The translations under genes and the position numbers were made by a program. A stretch of DNA of 64,000 nt from JAPUDQ01 sp964573015 (GTDB taxonomy: Bacteria > Patescibacteriota > Saccharimonadia > Saccharimonadales > Saccharimonadaceae): NCBI GenBank assembly GCA_964573015.1, contig CAZNHZ010000002.1:124001-188000 (forward strand), read 5' to 3'. Positions 8,975 through 15,582 of this stretch are shown here, one piece after another. Position 1 is the stretch's first letter. Each line of letters opens with the position of its first letter. The notes beneath the pieces are model-generated. The model ran no database searches. It saw nothing but the letters and a program-made list of their open reading frames with translations, and was not told where the DNA came from.

Positions 8975-10378
8975 TTATGATTTCTCCGGTTGTTTTTCCT
9001 CCGGTTGCGGCTCTTCGGCCGGCGGCGTGTCTGTAGACTGTGACTTATTATCCGTCGATGCCGACGGCGCGGCGATAATTTCTTCGATACCGTTTAGAGT
9101 CTGCTCCAATGTATAGTATTCACCGGGCTTACCGGAGAATTTTTCGGCAACAGCGAAGTCTTGTGAGAAGAACTGAATGAGTTTTTTGGCATTCTGGTAA
9201 TCGGCACGATCAGCCGGACTGAGCTCATTTTCACCGACGATAGCAATGATATTTTTGAGGCTATCGTATTTTTGCATGATACCCTGCACACGCTCAGCCA
9301 GACGGTAATGCCGCTCGCCGACAATACTCGGCGTCAAGAGTGAGCTGGTGGTTTTGAGGAGGTTGACGGCCGGACGAATGCCCTGTTCGGCAATTGAACG
9401 GTCCAACACCAACACCGAGTCGAGCTGCTGAGAAATTGCTTGAACGGCCGGATCGGACAAGTCATCGGCCGGGACATAGATGGCTTGCACACTAGTAATA
9501 GTGCCATGTTCGGTGCTGGTCAAGCGATCTTGCAACCGTCGCAGATCCGAAAAAACCATCGGACTATAGCCGCCCTCGCTAGGGATAAGGCCGAGATTGG
9601 TGCTAAGCTCAGTCATAGCCTGGACGTGACGGTAGATATTGTCAACGAAAAAAAGTATATCGCGGCCTTCTTCATCACGAAAATATTCGGCGCTGGTAGC
9701 GGCGGCCGGTCCTACCATGCTGCGGATTGCCGGTGTGGCGTCCATTTGGCCAAAAAACATCACAGTGTTTTTAAGCACATCGGTGTCTTTGAGAGTTTCG
9801 TACAACTCGTTACCCTCGCGAATACGCTCTCCAACTCCACAATAAATCGATAAGCTTTTGTTGTTGCCGCCACGGGTGACGTTGTGAATCATTTCCATGG
9901 TGAGGACGGTTTTGCCGACACCGGCGCCTCCGATAACGCCAATCTTGCGACCTTTGACAAACGGTGTCAGAAAATCTATGACCTTGAGCCCGGTCTCTAG
10001 CAGTTCCAGTTTGGATGAGTCGCGGTAACTGGTGGTGCCGCTCGGAACAGTAATCGGGCGTCGATTATCGGTGATAGACTCGGCTTTGTCCAGCGGTTCG
10101 CCGAGTGCGTTAAACACTCGTCCCATGGTGGCCGGGCCGACCGGTACCGAAACTTTTTGGTGAGTGCGATATAGTTTTTGCCCGCAAGCCACGGCTTGAT
10201 CGTTATTTAGGTTGAGACAAACCGCTCGATTTTTTCGAAAGAAATTTACTTCTATAAATATTTCCGGATAATCTTCAATCTGCAGCAATTCCTTGGCTTC
10301 AGGAAATTCACCGACCACCTCGACTTCGACAGTCAAGCCGCGAATGATCGAAATAATGCCGACAAATTCACCGTTCAT
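8975..10378 (-). CDS. atpD: F1-type ATPase catalytic beta subunit, divergent
   Basis: Protein of 467 aa. Catalytic features are kept: Walker A GGAGVGKTVL, the catalytic glutamate in GVGERIREGNEL, Walker B ILFFVDN and the SVQAIYVPADDLSDPA segment. So it should hydrolyse ATP. It diverges elsewhere: the usual [20 protein letters not shown] region reads IYRHVQAMTELSTNLGLIPS, and the DELSEED lever motif is degraded to NELSPAD. A charged 30-residue tail rich in P, E and K is added at the C-terminus. It overlaps atpG by 4 nt. Likely the catalytic ring of the unusual ATPase described for this operon. Confidence 0.9.
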   Translation of the reverse strand: MNGEFVGIISIIRGLTVEVEVVGEFPEAKELLQIEDYPEIFIEVNFFRKNRAVCLNLNNDQAVACGQKLYRTHQKVSVPVGPATMGRVFNALGEPLDKAESITDNRRPITVPSGTTSYRDSSKLELLETGLKVIDFLTPFVKGRKIGVIGGAGVGKTVLTMEMIHNVTRGGNNKSLSIYCGVGERIREGNELYETLKDTDVLKNTVMFFGQMDATPAIRSMVGPAAATSAEYFRDEEGRDILFFVDNIYRHVQAMTELSTNLGLIPSEGGYSPMVFSDLRRLQDRLTSTEHGTITSVQAIYVPADDLSDPAVQAISQQLDSVLVLDRSIAEQGIRPAVNLLKTTSSLLTPSIVGERHYRLAERVQGIMQKYDSLKNIIAIVGENELSPADRADYQNAKKLIQFFSQDFAVAEKFSGKPGEYYTLEQTLNGIEEIIAAPSASTDNKSQSTDTPPAEEPQPEEKQPEKS

Positions 10379-11235
10379 GATGTAGCTCCCGATTGTTCAC
10401 GACGCTTCTTTTTGATGCCGACCAGCACTTCGCGCAAACGACGATCACTTTCGGAGCGTCTCGATCGATGGTATTCCAGTTTGTAGTCACGTAACAGTTC
10501 ACCGGCTCGGTCTTCGGCAACGGTCATGGCATTAAATCGACTGGCGGCTTGGGCAAGGCCGGATTGCAAAATAGTCTGGCTGAGCGCTAGGCTCATCATG
10601 GTAACTTCCATCTCGGCAGCAATTTCGTCAAGCGAGGGCTCAAAAATTGTGTCCTCAGCCGTCATGACATCTTCGGGAGCGTCATCAGACATTTCCCGGA
10701 TGTTAGTGATAAGGTCGATTGAACGTACCTCCTGCTCGCCAAGCGAGATGTACTCCTCGTAGTAGACGACGATATTCGAATAATCTTTGACGGCGTCGAT
10801 CACCGGACTTACATCGACATAGCTATCCGATTCCGGTACCTGGAAAAACCGAATATACGGGATACCGCGTTGTGACAGTAAGCTGGCGCCATGGCTGCCA
10901 AGCACAATAATGTCGGTCTTATCGGGATCATAACTGGCCTGCATAGTCTCGATCATTCTCATGTCAAGATCACCCGATAACCCGGCCTCAGCCGCAATCA
11001 ATATCATCACTTGTCGGCCGTTGTCGCCGCCGCCGCGGGTAGTAATGCGGCTTTTTGGATCAACTCGAATTGCCGTGTAACGCTGCCAAAGAAGATTGAA
11101 AAATTCCTGACTGAGCTGTGCCTTGGTTTTTACTTTTGCGACCTGGGTGCTGGCGAGAGACTCAAAGACATTAGTGAGGTCTTTGAGTGTACCGATGCCC
11201 CGCATATCTTTTTCGATGATACTTGCTCGGCGCAT
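10375..11235 (-). CDS. atpG: F1-type ATPase gamma subunit, divergent
   Basis: Protein of 286 aa. It is recognised by position between alpha and beta, by length, and by the coiled-coil ends: N-terminal IGTLKDLTNVFESLASTQVAKVK (usual IKNTQKITKAMKMVA pattern) and C-terminal LAQAASRFNAMTVAEDRAGE ... REVLVGIKKKR (usual ARMxAMxxATxNA pattern). The usual GLCGGFN block is GLSGDLD. Overlaps with both neighbours (1 nt and 4 nt) indicate translational coupling. It should form the rotating shaft; the sequence is noticeably far from typical gamma. Confidence 0.8.
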   Translation of the reverse strand: MRRASIIEKDMRGIGTLKDLTNVFESLASTQVAKVKTKAQLSQEFFNLLWQRYTAIRVDPKSRITTRGGGDNGRQVMILIAAEAGLSGDLDMRMIETMQASYDPDKTDIIVLGSHGASLLSQRGIPYIRFFQVPESDSYVDVSPVIDAVKDYSNIVVYYEEYISLGEQEVRSIDLITNIREMSDDAPEDVMTAEDTIFEPSLDEIAAEMEVTMMSLALSQTILQSGLAQAASRFNAMTVAEDRAGELLRDYKLEYHRSRRSESDRRLREVLVGIKKKRREQSGATS

Positions 11236-12743
11236 TATTTGGGCTCCTTATCGGGTACAGTTTCGGCGGGCGCTGCTTTCGCATCGTCTTTGTCCGGTTG
11301 AGCGGTGTTATCCGCCGTAGATTTTAGCGGTTCGGCTGCAAATTGCTTGAGTAGCGAGGCTTCGATAGTGTCGTACTGATCCTCGCCTGTGACGGTTTTT
11401 GCGACGTCGCGCACAGCTTGTTTTAGGCCGCTCACATCAATTGGTCGGTCATCGGTACTAGCCATGATTGTTTCAAGCATAATCTGTTGCTCGACTAGCG
11501 AATATAATTCCTCGGGTGGTTGCTGCAAGGCGGCATACAGGTGTTTGCCGCGTGCGAGATCAAGCCGGGTTTCGTGACTGAGTTGGCTGGAAAAGTGCGA
11601 GAATTCTTCAGCTTGGTGATACTTGGCAAGAGCTTTAAATAGTGCAGTTGACAGTTGCTTTTGGCGTTTAGTTTGAGCTTGACCACCAACACGTGAGACT
11701 GACAATCCGGCGTTTACGGCCGGTCGGACGCCTTTACGGAAATAGCCAAGATCAAAAATTATTTGTCCGTCGGTGATCGACATGATATTGGTCGATAGAT
11801 AAGCCGTAATGTCGTCATTTGGCGTCAGCACAACCGGCAAACTCGTCAAGGTTTTGTCATTTGTCAGCAGTCGGCCGGCTCGTTCCAGCAGGCTAGAATG
11901 CGTGTAAAAGATATCGCCAGGATAGCTGTCACGTCCCGGATCGACTTCTTGAAGCAGTGACAGTTGTCGGTAGGCTTCGGCGTGTGAGCTGAGATCGTCA
12001 TAGATGATAATGACATCACGGCCACCATACCAGAGGTGCTCGGCCATGGCGCAGGCGGCATAAGGCGCCAGATAGCTAAGTGTCAACGAGTCAAAAACGT
12101 TGGCGAGTACGACGATAGTGCTTTTCATGGCACCAGACGACTTTAGTCCGGAAAGCAGGCGTTCTACGTCAACCTTGCGTTTGCCGATAAGCACGTAGAC
12201 AACCAGCCGATCGGTTTCTTGCTGGTTTGCACTCAATTGTGACAGAAACGTACTTTTACCTGACTTACTGTCTCCCAGAATGGCAATACGCTGCCCTAAA
12301 ACGATCGGAAAGAAGCTGTCGACTGCCGTAACACCACTGGCCAGCTGCTGGTCCAGCATTTTGCGATCCATAATGCCCGGCGCCGGTGTAAATATACCTG
12401 ATGCTTTGCCGGACTGGAGGGGCGGGCCGCCATCGAGTGGCGCTCCCATGGGGCTAACGACTCGTCCAACCAATTCTTCGCCGACCGGCACCTGTAGTTT
12501 TTCTTGCTGTAGTACCGCCAGCGTACCGACCGGCAGCGTCTCAGAGTCAATATTATATAGAATAACCTTATCACCATAAGCCTCACGCACAACTCCGCGC
12601 TGTCCGTCCTGAAACAGCACTTGAGCACCGATTCGAATGCCGTTCAAGCCCTTGACCTCAATGATAAACCGATTAACGGCTACAACTTCACCGGTTAGAT
12701 TATCAGCTTCTACCAAAGATTGAAATGTGGCGTTGTCAAACAT
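11235..12743 (-). CDS. atpA: F1-type ATPase alpha subunit
   Basis: Protein of 502 aa from the ATG at 12743, chosen because it starts MFDNATFQSLVEADNLTGEV and overlaps the atpH stop by 8 nt; an upstream in-frame start at 12770 would lie deep in atpH. The P-loop is GDSKSGKSTF (usual GDRQTGKT), and the alpha arginine finger region SVSRVGGQAQ is intact. The C-terminus carries an extra acidic/Ala/Pro-rich extension of about 35 residues (NTAQPDKDDAKAAPAET), echoing the extra tail on beta. Non-catalytic nucleotide-binding subunit of the F1 hexamer. Confidence 0.9.
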   Translation of the reverse strand: MFDNATFQSLVEADNLTGEVVAVNRFIIEVKGLNGIRIGAQVLFQDGQRGVVREAYGDKVILYNIDSETLPVGTLAVLQQEKLQVPVGEELVGRVVSPMGAPLDGGPPLQSGKASGIFTPAPGIMDRKMLDQQLASGVTAVDSFFPIVLGQRIAILGDSKSGKSTFLSQLSANQQETDRLVVYVLIGKRKVDVERLLSGLKSSGAMKSTIVVLANVFDSLTLSYLAPYAACAMAEHLWYGGRDVIIIYDDLSSHAEAYRQLSLLQEVDPGRDSYPGDIFYTHSSLLERAGRLLTNDKTLTSLPVVLTPNDDITAYLSTNIMSITDGQIIFDLGYFRKGVRPAVNAGLSVSRVGGQAQTKRQKQLSTALFKALAKYHQAEEFSHFSSQLSHETRLDLARGKHLYAALQQPPEELYSLVEQQIMLETIMASTDDRPIDVSGLKQAVRDVAKTVTGEDQYDTIEASLLKQFAAEPLKSTADNTAQPDKDDAKAAPAETVPDKEPK

Positions 12744-13215
12744 GACGCAGTACCTCGGCAAATTTGTCACGGTTACTCAAAATGGCGCGCCGAAATGACC
12801 AATCAAATATGCGGCTGCCATAACGGACAATCATCCCTCCCAAGATCACGGCGCTGAAACGAAATTCAACCAACATATTTTGATCGATATTTTGCCGGCA
12901 CCACGCTACCAGCAGTTGTTTGGTTTGGAGTCCGGGCGGTGCCGCCAGCGTAATTGTCATAGTCGGAGCCGAATCTTTGATTTGTCTGACGGCGCTCAAG
13001 ACATTATCAAGTGCGGTTGCGGTTAGGACGCCCTGCTGGCTGACAGAGCGCAGCAAGGTGATTGCAGCGGGACTCAGAGAAGGCAACGCGGCAGTTTTAT
13101 TTATGTGTAACGATTGCTTGATCGTATTATGACCAAACCAATCGGCAAAATCACGCAGCTCAATATCGAGTCGGGCAATATCTTGAGGCGAGATGATACT
13201 TTCGGGAATGACCAT
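12736..13215 (-). CDS. atpH: ATP synthase delta (OSCP) subunit
   Basis: Protein of 159 aa in the delta position between atpF and atpA. The C-terminal signature is clear: MLVEFRFSAVILGGMIVRYGSRIFDWSFR, matching the usual IGGxxIxxGDxVxDxSxR pattern (G-G-M-I-V-R then D-W-S). The N-terminal helical domain is weakly conserved. It should join the b-stalk to the alpha/beta ring on the cytoplasmic side. Confidence 0.8.
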   Translation of the reverse strand: MVIPESIISPQDIARLDIELRDFADWFGHNTIKQSLHINKTAALPSLSPAAITLLRSVSQQGVLTATALDNVLSAVRQIKDSAPTMTITLAAPPGLQTKQLLVAWCRQNIDQNMLVEFRFSAVILGGMIVRYGSRIFDWSFRRAILSNRDKFAEVLRHV

Positions 13216-13217
13216 GG

Positions 13218-13973
13218 TTACGAACCATCCTTGTGTGCTATGTGTTGCTTAAACTCAGCTTTATGCTGCTCGAGCAACTCGAGCAGATAAGGGGTTTGAG
13301 CGCCCAGATCAACCTTGGTGCCTAGCGACTCTGTCAAAAATGAAGTTACGGCATCGCCTAGCTTGGTGTCGAGCTGAGCAAGCAAATGAGCTCGTTCTTT
13401 GGCCAGTTGGTTATCGAGATCGGCGTCAAGCTGATGTTGACGGTCACTCAAGGCCTTGTCGAAATCTTTTTGACGGTTTATGATGCCTTGTTCGATCGAG
13501 GTCTGCACGTCCATTAGCCGCAGCTCTAAGTCATTTTGTCTTTCCTGGATACGTTGCTCTAACTCACTGCGCCGGCGGGCCAGCTCGATTTCGAGTTGCG
13601 ATTGACGAGAGTCAAGTTCACGTTGCGATAGACCGAACTCATTGGCGGTTTTTTGACGAATCGTATCTAGATTTTCTCGAAACAGCTTCATTTCTTGCTG
13701 CAATATCTCGGTGCCGAAGCGTTCGAGTAGCCGACTCAGCTGCTTGGCAGTTGCGTCCATATCATTACTAAGAAGTGCGCTTGATGATTCTAGACTGGAT
13801 CGAAACTCCTGTTCCGCTTGATCGGCTAAATCCTGCTTCATTGTATCAAGCAGAAAGTTCGACTGCGGTTTTGGATGACGATGGTCGATAATAGCTCGTA
13901 TAATCACTGCCACTAAGATACCCAGCAAAAAAACGTTGCCGATAAGGATGAGCTGAAGAATGTCTGTCCCCAC
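13218..13973 (-). CDS. atpF: ATP synthase b-like stator subunit, long coiled coil
   Basis: Protein of 251 aa, against roughly 160 for a typical b subunit. One N-terminal transmembrane helix (ILQLILIGNVFLLGILVAVII) is followed by about 180 residues of charged heptad-like sequence rich in E, Q, R and L (RRSELEQRIQERQNDLELR). The extra length predicts a longer stator. It sits one nucleotide from the upstream 275-aa gene and 2 nt from atpH, so it is inside the operon. The N-terminal membrane helix lacks features that would tell whether it contacts an a subunit. Confidence 0.75.
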   Translation of the reverse strand: MGTDILQLILIGNVFLLGILVAVIIRAIIDHRHPKPQSNFLLDTMKQDLADQAEQEFRSSLESSSALLSNDMDATAKQLSRLLERFGTEILQQEMKLFRENLDTIRQKTANEFGLSQRELDSRQSQLEIELARRRSELEQRIQERQNDLELRLMDVQTSIEQGIINRQKDFDKALSDRQHQLDADLDNQLAKERAHLLAQLDTKLGDAVTSFLTESLGTKVDLGAQTPYLLELLEQHKAEFKQHIAHKDGS

Positions 13974-13974
13974 C

Positions 13975-14802
13975 CTATAACCTCGTCAATACAAAGAATA
14001 TTATTACGATACTCACTGCCAAAATAGCCACAACAAGTGCTGACATTTGTACCAGGTTGCGATAAATCGATGATTGGCTCATCGGGTTACGCCCAACGGA
14101 TATAATGCTGTTTCTAATCATCGAATAAATAATACTGACAACGACAATGAGAGTGACGATAAATATACCGGCGCTGATCAGAATTGGCAGCGTGCTGACT
14201 TCGCGGCCGGCTAGGGCGTTGGCGACATTTTGCAGAGCGGCCGGTACGATAGTTTTTTGGGGTTCCTCAAAGAAGTAGGCGACATTGACCAAAATCGGCA
14301 GCTGGCCGACTGACACTTCTTTTTCAACACCATCTTTGGTTTTGGCTTTTTGTTTGGTCGTACTTTTCATTTCGCCTTGGGCTATGCCGACAATCCGCAC
14401 ATTGGCTGTTGCTTTCATGCCAACGCCGGGTATCGGCGAAGCCGTGATATGATCGCCTCGTTTGATGGGACCGTTGATGTCAGATACCAGCACCTGTACG
14501 GTACCGCTGGTTGTGACTTGCACTTCATTGTCAGTGCCGTTTGATACCGCCAGCAAGGAGCTATCACCGTGGACGACAACCCCGAGCAAATTTTCGACCG
14601 TTTCACTTGTCGAGGCTATGACGCTGTCGGTTGAGTCTTTTTCCAAGCTGACGATAGCACCCTCAGGCGGTTTGGCTCCCTTGAATGTAAAGCCCTCGGT
14701 GATAGTTGTCAGAGCCGAGAGAGGCGAAATAAGCAGCAGTCCTGACACCAGAGCTATTACACCGCCGACTAACCTGTATTGCTGATAACGTTGTCTTATC
14801 AC
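13975..14802 (-). CDS. Periplasmic domain fused to a c-subunit-like hairpin lacking the carboxylate (X0 candidate)
   Basis: Protein of 275 aa with a GTG start, first gene of the ATPase operon where atpB/atpE would stand. Residues about 11-31 form a signal anchor. Residues 35-185 form an extracytoplasmic domain with the pattern INGPIKRGDHITASPIPGVGMK, seen in phage-fibre-like domains of CPR surface proteins. Residues about 203-275 form two helices joined by a polar loop with R238-N239-P240. Aligned to E. coli subunit c (R41-Q42-P43, D61), the proton-binding position, 18 residues after the proline, is V258 in ALVVAI (E. coli GLVDAI). Neither helix has an acidic residue. The predicted topology puts the RNP loop in the cytoplasm facing F1, as in true c rings. 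It therefore looks like a rotor ring that cannot carry protons. The name is inferred. Confidence 0.6.
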   Translation of the reverse strand: MIRQRYQQYRLVGGVIALVSGLLLISPLSALTTITEGFTFKGAKPPEGAIVSLEKDSTDSVIASTSETVENLLGVVVHGDSSLLAVSNGTDNEVQVTTSGTVQVLVSDINGPIKRGDHITASPIPGVGMKATANVRIVGIAQGEMKSTTKQKAKTKDGVEKEVSVGQLPILVNVAYFFEEPQKTIVPAALQNVANALAGREVSTLPILISAGIFIVTLIVVVSIIYSMIRNSIISVGRNPMSQSSIYRNLVQMSALVVAILAVSIVIIFFVLTRL

Positions 14803-14812
14803 GATTACGCTT

Positions 14813-14818
14813 ATTATA
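14813..14818 (-). promoter_or_regulatory. -10 box of the ATPase operon
   Basis: TATAAT on the minus strand ends 10 nt before the GTG at 14802. No Shine-Dalgarno fits in between and no good -35 was seen. It is the only promoter-like signal ahead of the seven-gene operon. Confidence 0.5.
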
Positions 14819-14851
14819 ACAGAGGGGGGGTGGGCATGCTATGATGTTGAT

Positions 14852-14962
14852 ATGAAAAAGATTATGCGTTACGAGACGGCCGGGTTTACCCTGCTGGAGA
14901 TTATCGTTATAGCCATGGTGGTAATCATTTTGGCAATGCTTATCGTAAGCTTTTCCTGGTAA
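14852..14962 (+). CDS. 36-aa prepilin-like stub
   Basis: A 36-codon frame ending in TAA. It contains a textbook type IV prepilin start: short basic leader (MKKIMRYETA), G, then FTLLEIIVIAMVVIILAMLIV with the conserved Glu at mature position 5. It stops right after the hydrophobic helix (SFSW), so the globular pilin head is missing. TATGAT ends 6 nt before the ATG, so it could be expressed. Its 3' end overlaps the convergent 77-aa gene by 23 nt. Either a decayed pseudopilin or a real minimal pilin. Confidence 0.5.
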   Translation: MKKIMRYETAGFTLLEIIVIAMVVIILAMLIVSFSW

Positions 14963-15173
14963 GCGGTGGAGTGGCCAGCTGTCGGCTAAGCGCGACGGCG
15001 ATGGCGCTGCCGACAATGGTTTGTATATACTGCCAAAGTGATGCAAGCGGGCCCAGTACCGGATGGGTCACGGCCGTCCCCATGAGTAATCCAATGACAA
15101 AAGTACCGGACAATAGTGACAATCCAAACAATATCAACCACAAGCTGTCATAAAAAAATGCTCTAAAAGACAT
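14940..15173 (-). CDS. Small two-helix membrane protein
   Basis: Protein of 77 aa with two hydrophobic segments (LWLILFGLSLLSGTFVIGLLMG and ASLWQYIQTIVGSAIAVAL) and a basic C-terminus. TAGGAT on the minus strand ends 7 nt before the ATG. No family is recognised. It lies between the divergent ATPase operon promoter and a YeaQ-like gene. It does not look like ATP synthase subunit a (too short, no conserved arginine helix). Confidence 0.5.
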   Translation of the reverse strand: MSFRAFFYDSLWLILFGLSLLSGTFVIGLLMGTAVTHPVLGPLASLWQYIQTIVGSAIAVALSRQLATPPLTRKSLR

Positions 15174-15183
15174 TAGAATTATC

Positions 15184-15438
15184 CTATGTCTGGGCCGTAG
15201 CGGCGCGATACGTCCAGAGCGCCGCTACGGCTCCGATTATTGATACGAGCAGGCTATAAGAATTAAATCCGTTGCTTCCGTTGTATCCTAGTGTGTTCAT
15301 CAGATAGCCGCCTATAAGTGCACCAATTATACCAACGACGATGTTGTTGACAATGCCACGCTGAGTGACGGTGCCGACGATTATTGATGCAATCCAGCCG
15401 GCCAATCCTCCAAAAATTATCCACACGATTATGCTCAT
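15184..15438 (-). CDS. GlsB/YeaQ/YmgE family membrane protein
   Basis: Protein of 84 aa from the ATG at 15438 (an alternative TTG lies 24 nt upstream). The Gly-rich helices IIFGGLAGWIASIIVG, NNIVVGIIGALIGGYLM and a third C-terminal helix are the signature of the transglycosylase-associated/GlsB family, small integral membrane proteins often induced by envelope stress. Weak AGAAAG upstream of the start. Function in this organism unknown. Confidence 0.75.
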   Translation of the reverse strand: MSIIVWIIFGGLAGWIASIIVGTVTQRGIVNNIVVGIIGALIGGYLMNTLGYNGSNGFNSYSLLVSIIGAVAALWTYRAATAQT

Positions 15439-15531
15439 ACCACTGATCTTTCTGAACGGCAAGTTATGTTAATGCTTTATCATATTACGCGGCGGGATTG
15501 TCACTTGCTATTAGGCAGATAACAATCTAGT

Positions 15532-15547
15532 TGTGAGCTGGCTCACA
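15532..15547. promoter_or_regulatory. CRP-type operator, TGTGA-N6-TCACA
   Basis: TGTGAGCTGGCTCACA is a perfect palindrome with the CRP half-sites. Its centre is about 41-44 nt upstream of the start predicted from the TACAAT at 15570, the position of class II activation. The CRP-like protein encoded at 17703-18332 keeps the S-R-E-T recognition helix residues that read TGTGA. No -35 hexamer is visible, as expected for an activator-dependent promoter. Confidence 0.65.
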
Positions 15548-15569
15548 TTACCCCATAGCCAAGCTCGGG

Positions 15570-15575
15570 TACAAT
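15570..15575 (+). promoter_or_regulatory. -10 box of the histidine kinase gene, leaderless type
   Basis: TACAAT followed by 7 nt (TAAATAA) and then the ATG at 15583. No Shine-Dalgarno is possible between them. Confidence 0.6.
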
Positions 15576-15582
15576 TAAATAA

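Noticed and set aside
14940..15173. 77-aa membrane protein as ATP synthase subunit a or c
   Set aside because: Only two helices, no conserved arginine helix of subunit a, no R-x-P loop or acidic residue of subunit c, and it lies upstream of the operon promoter.
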